From Rhododendron vialii (lineage: Eukaryota > Streptophyta > Magnoliopsida > Ericales > Ericaceae): a stretch of DNA of 64,000 nt. The notes under the pieces are model-generated. The model did no database searches and was not told the origin of the DNA. It saw nothing but the letters and a program-made list of their open reading frames with translations. Positions 10,401 through 19,740 of this stretch are shown here, one piece after another (within the stretch, counting starts at the first letter, position 1; every line of letters begins with the position of its first letter). Location: NCBI RefSeq assembly GCF_030253575.1, contig NC_080564.1, positions 4,322,501 through 4,386,500 on the forward strand, read 5' to 3'. The translations under genes and the position numbers were made by a program.

Positions 10401-12318
10401 TGGGTTCTTGTCCATTTAAGCATGGCAGACGCATATCTAGTGCCCTTCAAGCGTCAAGTGTCCAATGTGGATACGAGTCAATGTAACATTGGCTCTAACG
10501 ATTGCAGGACCTTTCCCTTCAAATGGTGTTTAGCATCTCTGAGTGGTAGGTTTGCATTGACATGGTCAGAAAATTTTCAGGGACAAAATATTATCTGTAC
10601 ATAGTAGTTGTTCAATAGTGAAATCCAATTGGAAGGATATCTGGGGTGAAATTCCAAAACTCTGCTTATCTATTTTTCCAGTCAAAGATCAATTGTTCCC
10701 CAAACCAAGTTCAAGCACTTGAGCTCCGAGTGTCTGCACTGAGCTGTGTATGGTAGTTTCTCAGATCCCGCTAGGCCAACAAAACTAAATTTCTTTCTCA
10801 ATTCACCAAACCAGTTGTTGATTGTATTGTTGCATTTGTCTAGATTCAGTAGATCAAAAGGCATACGAAGAGACTTTGGTGCCTGAAAGATACGGGAAGA
10901 ATGCTCGAATTGGCAGGCGAAGTCTTTTTCATTTTTCTGAGTCTTTCTAGGTGTCCAAAGAAAGACCCATCATGACCAATTAAAACCTCGTCACTGCCCA
11001 ACTATGACTAAGTGGCACCTATAAAAGTACCCTCGTGACCTTCTCCGAGGCACTATGCACATATGATGGCAGAGAGAGGATATTTCTGGAAGTTCTCGAT
11101 GGTTCAGACATTTGTAAGTCCAAATAGCTGGTTTGAGTAGTCAAACCACCAAAATGAACTTTTTCCCTGCTGAGGGTGGATAAAGATGAAATCAGAGAGC
11201 CATTCCAGAACTTGAGCAGTGTACGGTACACAAACTTAATGGATGAGAATTGAGAGAGAGCTTTCATTCAATGAAACCAGTGGTTTCATTCACTCTTGTA
11301 AGTTCTAGTGATGGCGTATAGCATTGTTCTATTACAAATTAATACACAGTTGGAGGTTGTGATCTGTTGTGGTGGTTGCTGTCATCCGCTCCCAATTTTA
11401 TGCTTCAGGGTTTGAGCAACGAGAAGAGTCTCTCTACCAAAAAGTGGGTGCAAGTGTCATCAGCTCCGCTTGGGCAACGGGTAGGACTTTTTATAGTAGT
11501 GCCCAAAAGAAGCATGATGCTCTGAGTTCTGAAGAACAATGCTGCTCAGAAGATCACACTGAAGGTGACAAAAGGTCTCATGTTAGTTGTTAGACACAGT
11601 GTTAGGCACTCCAACATGAGTCTGACACATCCAATCGAATTTTATTTTTCTTACAGAAACTCTTGACCTAAGCAAGTGTTTATCTACTAGAAAACCGGAG
11701 GAACTTAGTACTCAACACAATTATAGGGTGGCATATTAGCAAGAAGCCAAGATTAGAATGCGTAGAGCGAATGCAGGGACGAAGGTAGGATTTTGCTTTT
11801 AGGGCTGCCAAGAACACGTCCACAAAAAATAAATTATAGCTGCTGTTTACTACAGAATGCAAATGGTACATGTCATGTTGTAGGTCGACACAAATAACCT
11901 CCCACGGAACGTCAGATTCATAACTTGAAAAGACTATTGGTGGACAACGTGATGTGAGTATGGAGTCAAGGATGTATTTACCAGATTCATGTATATCCAT
12001 GTTTTACTATATTTCATCTAATGTTTTACCAACTATTGACGACGAACAGAGGGAGCATAGAAGAGAACAGAGGCTGTTCACGCAAATAGAGGTACGAAAA
12101 GGTATTAGAAAATAAAATCGTCGCAGAGATGTCAAAACGAGAAACACTCACTGGACATGTTTTTTGTTAATCAGATGGCCGCCGCGGCAACGATCAACGA
12201 CCATCTGCAGGACCCAGCTGGGAACCAGGAGCTCTGTGGCTACCCTAACACGAACCAGAGCAGCGTCCCTGAGCCTCCACTCCAACAACATGAAGCAACC
12301 ATGTTTTATTTGCCATAA
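7495..12318 (+). CDS. FLC-like MIKC-type MADS-box transcription factor, seven exons
   Basis: Exons: 7495-7679, 7901-7967, 8923-8984, 9075-9174, 9495-9536, 12050-12091, 12175-12318. The sizes 185/67/62/100/42/42 match the conserved MIKC exon pattern, all introns are GT-AG, and the chain gives 213 residues. Residues 1-60 are the MADS DNA-binding domain ([36 protein letters not shown]). The I region is 61-105. The K domain starts near 106 ([19 protein letters not shown]) and includes [20 protein letters not shown]. The C-terminal tail ends ATMFYLP. The 62-bp exon 3 ([20 protein letters not shown]) was found by phase and length. The closest group from memory is the FLC/MAF clade of flowering repressors. 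Oddities: T10 where the family has R, and SGGGKLYEF where SSRGKLYEF is usual. Intron 1 is only 221 bp while intron 5 is 2.5 kb, the reverse of Arabidopsis FLC. It appears intact. Confidence 0.92.
9537..12049 (+). other. Large intron 5 of the MADS-box gene
   Basis: A 2.5 kb intron between two 42-bp exons. It starts GTATGT and ends GACGAACAG. I saw no coding exon or named transposon in it. A 17-bp hairpin (TGAAACCAGTGGTTTCA) lies near 11270. Its length may come from old, unrecognised insertions. Confidence 0.6.
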
Positions 12319-14058
12319 AGGTGATATATGCCAAATCCTTGTTCTGCCACTACTGGTGGTAAGCGATGGTTTGCCAGTATGCCATATCCTGTAACGCCAC
12401 TTGGCACATTCTCTACCCTAATTTCCACCTTTGGTTTTCTTGACTCCTTTCTTGTGGTACCGCAGCCTTTTTATAGAAAGGGCATTTATATATATATATA
12501 TATATTATATAAAATACGCATTATTATTACATCATCCAAAACACCAAGGAAGATGTCGTTTGAACTTTCAGTCCTTTGTTCTTCCTCTCCTTGCGAAATG
12601 CTACATTTATATTCCCTTTATGCCAAATGGGACAAGGGAGAGATATCCTCACTCTTTGTGCCCATTGAGTTGACTGAAAAGAGTGGTCAAGTTATGCATC
12701 AAGGGAAAAGCTAGTGATTCAATAAAAAGTGGTCAAGGGACGCCTCCCCAACAGGAGAATTTTTGGGTTGCCGAGTGGGTATCCGTCGGCGATCCCAACC
12801 GTCCAAACGTGTTTTGGATCGTCCAGACACTTTGCAAACTTCCCACTGGAGAGCAAAAAGCAACTTGTCATCAAACATGCATGTGGCCAGAATAATGTCC
12901 CCAAAATGAGGATATAACAACTCATCAACAATTGTGTGCAGTTAAAAAAATGTGTGGTTGTGGTATACTCGTGTTCTTGGAGCATTGCTCTTCCAAAAAA
13001 TAGATATTCAAGGAGGGAATAAAGAGGTGGATATGATTGAAGGGGAATTATTTTAGAAGGGAAGTTTAAAAGTTACTTGGTTTGTTTTGTAGTATTCGAT
13101 AAGAAGGGTGGATAAAATATAATAATCTGGGCAGCTCTCTCATTCCAAATCACTCACTCACTCTAACCCAGTAACCCTCCCAAATAATCTCACACCAATT
13201 TGCTACACCAAAGACATGCCGATTTGGAGAAACCCACCCACATCTGTTGGGATTTCATGTTTGGGAGTTGCAGAAAACAAACCGATTTCTATTGGGTTTA
13301 CTAATCTCTGTTTGTCGCAATGGAAATCGCAAAGGGGAAAAACCAGCCGAAGATAACCCCTCCAAGGGGATATGTATATCCAAGCCAAAACTTATCCGGG
13401 TTCAACAAACGCCGGATATAGCACACCCGGATTCCTATATCCGGCTTCTATATCCTTCTAACAAACAGCCCGACCTTAGAGATAAGCTAACTTAGGCACA
13501 CTCTTATCCAGTGTTCAATTCTCCTTTGCACTCGAACTGCTTAGCCGTTGAATATGCTGAGACCCCTGCATATCTGGGTGGGTGGGTTTCTTTGAGAAAC
13601 CCACCCCACCCCATCATTAGCTTACCTAGGCGGCCGTAATTACCGGGTGTGCCTCTCAGACCTCTCCAATCCCTTTTTGTATCCTCATTACAAGGAACAA
13701 CAAAGTAAACGCTCGCGAGTTTTTTTTATCTACTCACTCTTATTCATCCATTTCAACTACTAAACGAATGCCTTCTAAGTTATATTATTTTTCTAGCCCC
13801 CCCTCCCCCCCCCTTATTCTAAAATCTTACCCATCCACCGAGTCTTTACTACGGCAGTATTACGCCCACCGCTCTGTTTTACCGCTAATCTCACTGTCTG
13901 GCTTGACAATCAGTGACTCTTTCTTGATAAAGTGTTTTTAAAATCCGAACCTTTTTGGACGGTGAAATTAAGAGCGATGGAAAAACGATAAAAGTGAAGC
14001 GATAGGAAAGCGATAAAAGTGGAGTGGTGTGCGTAGACTTTGTTCAATTAAATGGAGT
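12319..14058. other. Intergenic region with MITE-like debris
   Basis: No gene seen. A (TA)n run lies at about 12486-12507. At 12745-12835 is CCAACCGTCCAAACGTG followed by TTTTGGATCGTCCAGAC, and at 13900-13965 is AAAATCCGAACC followed by TTTTTGGACGGTG. Both resemble pieces of the CCGGATT/GGACGGT hairpin family at 2263 and 3212. A C-rich run (CCCCCCCTCCCCCCCCC) lies near 13800. The short open frames look like repeat read-through. Confidence 0.5.
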
Positions 14059-14870
14059 TAGGGATGGCAATTCCGGCCGCCCCGTTCCCCGCCCCAAATG
14101 AGTAGGGGATTCGGGGATTATTTGGGGATCGGGTTGGATATGAGGATAATTTTTTTTAAAAAGTGGGGAACGGGTAGGGATGGATATGAGATAGTACCCA
14201 CCCAATCCCCGCCCCACTAGCCCACTATATATAATACATAATTATATATATATACATAAGTTAGGGACTTAGGGTTCCTGATCTCCGCCCCACTAGCCTA
14301 CTATATATAGCCCCACTAGCCTACTATATATATAGATAAGTTAGGATTTTCCCATTTCCCAGTCGTCACTCTAGAGACTTACGTCTCCAATCCCCAGCCC
14401 CACTAGCCGACTCGTCTTGTTTGTTTGAAACTGTTTTTATTTCAATTTGGTTTGTAATGCACTATGGCAGCAACTATGTGATTGTTTTAATTTAAATTTG
14501 GTTTATAATGGCACTACGGCAGCAGATGTGACTGTTTTCATTTTGATTTGGTTTGTAATGGTACTATGGTATTAACTGTGGCTATTTTTCTTGGCATTTG
14601 GTTTGTAATGGCAGCGCAGATTGTTTTGTTTTTTTTTGAATTTAGTTTCTTGGTTCGTATTTTATGGCAGTTGACTTTTTGTTTTAAAAGTTTTGGGATC
14701 TTTGAATCCCCGATCCCCCACGGGGATCCCCGTTCCCCGTTTGGGCGGGGATGGAGGGTAAAAATAAATCTCCGGTGGAAATTGGGGCGGGAATGAGGAG
14801 GAATTTGAGTTCGGAGATCGAAAACGGGGATAGTGGTATCCACCCCCAACCCTCCCCATTGCCATCCCTA
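14059..14870. mobile_element. Non-autonomous hAT-type element, 812 bp, with 8-bp target duplication
   Basis: The termini TAGGGATGGCAAT and ATTGCCATCCCTA are perfect 13-bp inverted repeats. The direct repeat AATGGAGT flanks the element at 14051-14058 and 14871-14878, the 8-bp duplication of hAT elements. Subterminal DNA is rich in GGGGATCGGGG and CCCCGCCCC blocks. The interior has three to four diverged ~50-bp tandem units starting GTTTGTAATGG (14450, 14501, 14550, 14600). No transposase reading frame was seen. The perfect ends and target site suggest a fairly recent insertion. Confidence 0.92.
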
Positions 14871-15156
14871 AATGGAGTCCACTTCCAAATAATTTCCCTC
14901 CGGTCTGCTGCTGGGACAGAGAAACTTGGCGCGAACATGTAGAGTTTCTGCGCTGCAGCTGCTGCGTCTCTCTCTCTCTCTCTCTCGAGAGAGATGAAGA
15001 TAAAGCATGTGATGTCCTACACTACACTCGCAGCCACCTCTCGCCCACACCTCCTCATCCCCTTGCTTACGTCTGCACCATATCAAAACTGACCCTGAAA
15101 GCAAGAAGACAAATTCCCCCAGCTTATCCTCTTGCCTTGTTTTCAGAAGAATCAGA

Positions 15157-15173
15157 ACACACACACACACACA

Positions 15174-15243
<70 letters not shown>
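15157..15243 (+). repeat. Compound microsatellite (AC)n-(GA)n
   Basis: About ten AC units run directly into about thirty-two GA units on the plus strand, ending about 117 bp before the next start codon. Such long GA tracts mutate quickly. This one probably lies in the leader or proximal promoter of the downstream gene. Confidence 0.9.
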
Positions 15244-15244
<1 letters not shown>

Positions 15245-15359
15245 CATGCAAGTGGTGTAAATGTACTTTTCCTTCATCATCGGAGAGAAACCGGTTTGTT
15301 TTCACTTCTATCTTTGGTGCATTATTTATGTGTTGCATCTAATTTGTGATTCTCGAGCA

Positions 15360-16404
15360 ATGGGGGAGCAGAACGAACAGCAAACTAGGGTTTTACACGA
15401 GATGTGTTCAATGATCCTTCAAATCCTTCGATCCCCACCTTTTCCCAACCCATTCGACTCCTCCTCCTCTTCCTCCCTTTCGTCCCTATACCGAACGACG
15501 TCGCCCGTGTCCTCGCCCTCCGCTTTCGCCTCTCTGTTCCTCGCAATTTCGCTCGCTCTGATGATGCTGGGGTTGGTGACGTTCGCGATTGGGTTCATAT
15601 TGATGCCTTGGGTCGTCGGACTGGTCCTGTTGTTCTGTTTCGTCGCCATTGTTTCCGATTTGTTGGAACTGGGCCGCTCCATTCTCTGCCCTACCGCCTC
15701 ATCGAAGGACGTAAATGGTGAGAATTTCGCTATTAGTCATGTATAGTATTTAAGAAATTTTTTACCGTCTGAGAACCTATCCATATAGATTGCGCTCTTG
15801 GTCATACGAATATATTTATTGATGTCCGATTAAGCTGATTTTTCAAAGATATGTTATAGTCTGCCATATCTACGAAGTGAACGATTCGGAGTGCAGTGGG
15901 GAGCTGATCTAATGCCTGCAATGGCATTCCTTGAATATTTGAAAGTTGTGGTTGTTAGCCTGAGGCTATGATTAGCTTTGACAGCTGAAACTTACCATTC
16001 CAATAGCTAAAGATTGGTTTATCTGCTATGGCACTGGTGTAAAACAAAGCCAGAAATCTTTATTAGGGGATTAAACAAAGTTACATATTTGCTTATCATT
16101 TGCTTAAACCTTTTTGACAAGTAGTAGTAATTTACTTGCTGTGAATTGCATTTTTTAAGGGAACTAGCTAGAAAGTCTTTCTGATGTTCAACTGTGCTTT
16201 AAGCTTGTTCATCTGAACTCTTTATACATTCACGTCTAAGCAAATGCTTCTTCGTATTCTTAGGATTCTTATAGTTAATGAGAAACCGAGCAACCGTTTT
16301 CTTGCTGCATGTGCCTTGGGTTTAATTGGTAAAGATAGCTGGTTCACAATTAATACTAATTCGGCGTTTTCATGTCTGCAGGATGGAAATTTTCATGGAG
16401 CTGA
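15360..16404 (+). CDS. Small two-helix membrane protein, function unknown
   Basis: Exon 1 is 15360-15717 (donor ATG|GTGAGA) and exon 2 is 16382-16404 (acceptor CTGCAG). Together they give 126 residues ending GWKFSWS. I chose the ATG at 15360 (MGEQNEQQTRVLHEMCSMIL) over an in-frame ATG at 15261, because the longer leader reads through the GA-rich untranslated zone. Residues 33-53 are serine-rich. Residues about 54-81 and 83-98 are two hydrophobic helices (FASLFLAISLALMML; GFILMPWVVGLVLLFCFVAI), so a hairpin membrane protein is likely. If intron 1 were retained the frame would end at 15746 with a slightly longer tail. I do not recognise the family. Confidence 0.7.
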
Positions 16405-17534
16405 GACAAGTGGTTGAAGAAGCTACAGATAGGGGCGCATCCCTTGGGTTGGATAGAGATATCGGTATCGCTGAGTTCATCTTGCCTGTAAAGGGTAGGG
16501 GTTACCGCTGCATACTTGGCAAGAGTGTCTACTTAAATTGTACCATGATCGTTATTTTGCGTCCTGCAAAAGATATCTTTGTTTCATGTTGCTCAGTTTC
16601 CCATGGTCTTAGTAGATGTACTTAACGAATTATGTTCAATTATTGATCATTGATTAGCATGAAAATTTCCTTGCTCCCTTTCAGTCCTTGGGACTGCTGG
16701 GCATATGCCTGAACTGGTATCATTAGACTAGTTAGTTGCCGATGCAACAATTAATTGCAGAAACTTGAAAGATTCTAAAAGAAAAGAAAGGTAGGATTTG
16801 AGCTCATATCTATGATTAGGTAACGAGAAGTTGTTGGGTTTATTGCTTAGCTATGGATATCGGGAGGACCAAAAAAAAAAAAAAAAACCTATGCATAATG
16901 GGGCTGTACTTTACAGTTTGCCGTACTCAAATATGATAACTTTAGTGGGCCGGATTCCATACCCGCTCTGTAACGCTCCGCTTTACAGACTAGGCCTGCG
17001 AAGATTTTGCCCTCTAATAGTGAAGTTACGTGGATTGCCGTTCCCAGGGGTTCTGTCTCTACTCTCTAGAGTCTAGTCCAAGTGATTTATAACACGATGC
17101 ATGCAGATATGAAGGAATGCAAAGCTCCATAAGGTCTGAACACGTGTGCTAAACAGTATAAGCGTACCTTGTGTTGTGTTAATCAAATCTTTGTGACCTA
17201 GTTTGTAAAGCGGGGCATTACACTGCCTGTCTGAATAAGCCCAACAAGGACGGAAGGCTTCACGGCCCAATAGCCAAGCCCAAACAGCCGAGTGGTCCAT
17301 TTTGGCTCTTGGAATTGCAGGTTGGGGGGTTGGGCATGGTGTCAGGTCAAAACATTGTAGAGGACATATGACAAAGAACGAAGCCACGTTGATGCCAACT
17401 GGCACGGCTTGGGCACGTGGCGTCCAACAACGTTTTGCGTTCGGAAATCGTCATGCATGACGTCAAATCGAGAGGTGGTTATTCGTGATGATACGGAAGG
17501 CATGGGCTCACTCGGAGACTAAGGCAAGTCTTTC
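16405..17534. other. Intergenic region, mostly 3' flank and repeat
   Basis: A 100-codon open frame at 16326-16625 overlaps the last exon in another frame and is not supported as a gene. An inverted-repeat unit lies at 16972-17224. Motifs near the right end (a G-box GCACGTGGCG near 17413 and TGACGTCA-like sequence near 17458) belong to the putative promoter described next. Confidence 0.45.
16972..17224. repeat. Inverted-repeat unit with ~40-bp ends
   Basis: The left end TGTAACGCTCCGCTTTACAG (16972-) matches the reversed right end TGTAATGCCCCGCTTTACAA, and both continue ACTAGG and AAGATTT. The arms are about 40 bp and the whole unit about 250 bp, MITE-like. No convincing target duplication was found. 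Confidence 0.55.
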
Positions 17535-17546
17535 TCTATATAAAGT
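17535..17546 (+). promoter_or_regulatory. TATA box of a putative small gene
   Basis: CTATATAAAG is a near-perfect plant TATA box. It lies about 85 bp ahead of the ATG at 17624, with a C/T-rich leader between. A G-box core lies about 120 bp upstream. The arrangement looks like a real promoter, but no transcript evidence is available. Confidence 0.5.
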
Positions 17547-17623
17547 ACTGTACAATTCTAAACCATATCTTGGACACAACTCTCAAAGTCCTCTTGCTCC
17601 TATAGAACCCAGTAGTACTGCAG

Positions 17624-17839
17624 ATGAACTTGTCTGACACTATTGTAGTACTATATTTTTGCCTAATTATTGTGCACTTGGCCGGCTTTGTTCAAAAGGC
17701 ACAAATAAGAAAACCAGCAAGCAATTTCCTGACCAACCTGGCTTTCCTTCATCCAGCATTACACCTCCCACTTGCTTTGTTGCACTCTTTTTTATGGATG
17801 CTTCTTGAAAGCAAAGGGAAAAGGAACCATTCAGGGTAA
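17624..17839 (+). CDS. Putative 71-residue hydrophobic micro-protein
   Basis: The frame encodes MNLSDTIVVLYFCLIIVHLA and continues to a basic end (ESKGKRNHSG). Residues 6-22 are a strong hydrophobic segment that could act as a signal peptide or anchor, and a second hydrophobic stretch lies near 45-60. It is the first ATG after a good TATA box, which is the main reason to list it. I do not recognise any family. It could equally be untranslated leader of another transcript, so confidence is low. Confidence 0.3.
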   Translation: MNLSDTIVVLYFCLIIVHLAGFVQKAQIRKPASNFLTNLAFLHPALHLPLALLHSFLWMLLESKGKRNHSG

Positions 17840-18132
17840 TCAACGTAGTGGAAGCTTATTAAAGAAAGAAAAACAAGTTGTTTCTTTTGAATTTTCTATT
17901 AAAGCAAATTCCACTACATAAAAATACCTTTCCTCCCTTTTAATCCCATTGTCTTCCTTCTTTCCAAGTTTTGCATCATCAATTTCCTTCTTCCCTAAGA
18001 AAACTGGCTCTACATATCCCTCTTACCTATTTGCAGACAACATTAATTCTGTCCCAACTATCATCCTGCACTTTTCCAGAGCGATATCGAAATCAATCCT
18101 CGCCTTTAGAGAGAGAGAGAGAGAGAGAGGAG

Positions 18133-18342
18133 ATGGGTGCTGATTGGGGACCGGTCGTGGTTGCGGTGGTTTTGTTCATTCTTCTGTCACCAGGGCTTCT
18201 GTTCCAGTTCCCAGCAAGGATGAGGGTGGTGGAGTTTGGCAACATGTACACCAGTGGGATTTCAATCCTAGTTCATGCAATACTCTATGCTTGTATTTAC
18301 ACCATCTTAATCGTCGCAATTGGGATTCACATACGTCCCTGA
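18133..18342 (+). CDS. DUF3339 mini membrane protein (copy 1)
   Basis: Single-exon frame of 69 residues beginning MGADWGPVVVAVVLFILLSP and ending IVAIGIHIRP. It matches the plant DUF3339 family: about 68 residues, opening with M-x-DWGPV, a first hydrophobic helix, a short loop with VEFGNMYTSG, and a second helix ending before a basic tail. The family is found only in plants and its role is unknown; two membrane spans are predicted. A (GA)n tract at 18109-18129 ends just before the ATG. Two more copies follow on the opposite strand (19463-19672 and 21636-21845), so the three form a local cluster. The loop reads PARMRVVEFG where the other two have PGH, so this copy is the most divergent. Confidence 0.9.
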   Translation: MGADWGPVVVAVVLFILLSPGLLFQFPARMRVVEFGNMYTSGISILVHAILYACIYTILIVAIGIHIRP

Positions 18343-19462
18343 TTCATCCAAACTCTGCACAGTTTCCTTCCTCCCATAACTGGGTTGCCTTTAATTTGCC
18401 TTCTTTTTCTTTCCTTTTTTATTTCCTTAACTGGGCTCTGTTTCTGAGTAATAATACTGTAAGAGTTTTTACCCATGGTTGGGTTTAAAAGACAAGGGAA
18501 CATGTTGAAACTTCCGTTTTAAGTGTGGCTCCGGTGTTAAAAATTAATGATCTAGTTCTATCTCGAACATGGATCGATTATGCTATGAGATCAGCTGCAT
18601 CGATCTCGCACTGGTTAAGCTCATTCTTCGTATTCGGTAAGTTGACTATGAGCTCTTGAGCGTTGAGCATTGCTTATTTACTTGCCGACTGGTTTTTAAG
18701 GTTGAACTCCCACCTGACTATTTGGTACCCAAATGAAGGCTAAATTTCTCTACTGTTGGCATTATGTTTGTTTCGCATTTAGAATTGGAATCCGAACATC
18801 ATTGTGGTGGTGTGAGAATTGTTTCTTCACTAATATTTTGATAAAGTAATTACAGCTTGAACAGGTTATCTGGAGTTTGTTTCATTTGTAATCTGATTGA
18901 ATAATATCATCCGAAACGTAAGCGAAACAGAATCATATGACCATTTCTCCCGGATGAGCCTTGTAGGAGAATGAGCAGTGCAATTGATAAAAGAGAGTCA
19001 ACCGTATGATGAACGTGAGTCTCAATCAATGCATATAGGACCCACATACATAGGACAATATCCACAATTCGAAGATCATTATATGGTATACGCATCAAGT
19101 TAATTTTTTCCCCGAGACGATGGGATGTTTGGTGGGATTAATAGTTACAAAAGGAGTCGAACACCTCCTCCATGAGATCACGATCGAACTCAAGATCTCT
19201 CTCCCTTCTTTCTTAGAAGAGAGAGAGAGTAACGATTAACCAACAACACTAGCCGTGGTATTCATGCACCAAGTTAATTGAGAGCAAAAATCCAACACAA
19301 GCCACAAACTAGAACAAGAATTAGGTAATCAAAAACGGCAAGAAAGAAAGATAATAGAAAATGTACAAAGGTACTTCAGATCTGCTTCAGTAATCTATGC
19401 TTTCTTAAAAGGAAGTTCGCTATCCCAAAGATACTAAAACTCTAGAGAGAGAGAGAGAGAGA
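18343..19462. other. Gap between DUF3339 copies 1 and 2
   Basis: Probable 3' untranslated regions of two convergent genes and plain AT-rich DNA. Another GA tract (about 19443-19461) lies just past the stop codon of copy 2. No exon seen. Confidence 0.5.
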
Positions 19463-19672
19463 TCAGCCGGTGTAGATGTGGACGTGAACGGCGATGATGA
19501 GGATGGCGTAGAGTGCAAAGAAGAGAAGAGTGTGGAAGGCTATGGCCTTGCCGTTGGTTTTCATGCTCCCGAACTCCACCTGTTTGTTGTGCCCTGGTAT
19601 CTGGAACAGCAACCCCGGTTGCAACAGCACGAACAGCACCACTCCGATCAGCACCGGCCCCCAGTCCGCCAT
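19463..19672 (-). CDS. DUF3339 mini membrane protein (copy 2)
   Basis: Single-exon minus-strand frame of 69 residues: MADWGPVLIGVVLFVLLQPG, then LLFQIPGHNKQVEFGSMKTNG, a second helix (AFHTLLFFALYAILIIAVHV) and HIYTG. It has the full DUF3339 layout of two membrane helices around a conserved VEFG-x-x-K/T loop. A plus-strand GA tract at 19707-19739 lies just upstream, so the sense strand reads CTCTCT. That is the opposite polarity to copy 1. The high G+C of this frame compared with its flanks also supports real coding sequence. Confidence 0.92.
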   Translation of the reverse strand: MADWGPVLIGVVLFVLLQPGLLFQIPGHNKQVEFGSMKTNGKAIAFHTLLFFALYAILIIAVHVHIYTG

Positions 19673-19705
19673 TGTTGAGTCTCCAAGTTAACACAGACAC
19701 AGATC

Positions 19706-19740
<35 letters not shown>

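Noticed and set aside
13203-13495. Paired frames on both strands near 13.3 kb
   Set aside because: They lie in MITE-like debris (CCGGATATA-type repeats) and share no protein family.
14868-15338. 156-codon minus-strand open frame
   Set aside because: Its length comes from reading the AC/GA microsatellite as alternating Ser-Leu and Val-Cys. There is no splice or family support and the composition is non-coding.
16326-16625. 99-codon plus-strand open frame overlapping exon 2 of the two-helix gene
   Set aside because: It is out of frame with the supported splice and shows no family signature; best explained as 3' untranslated sequence.
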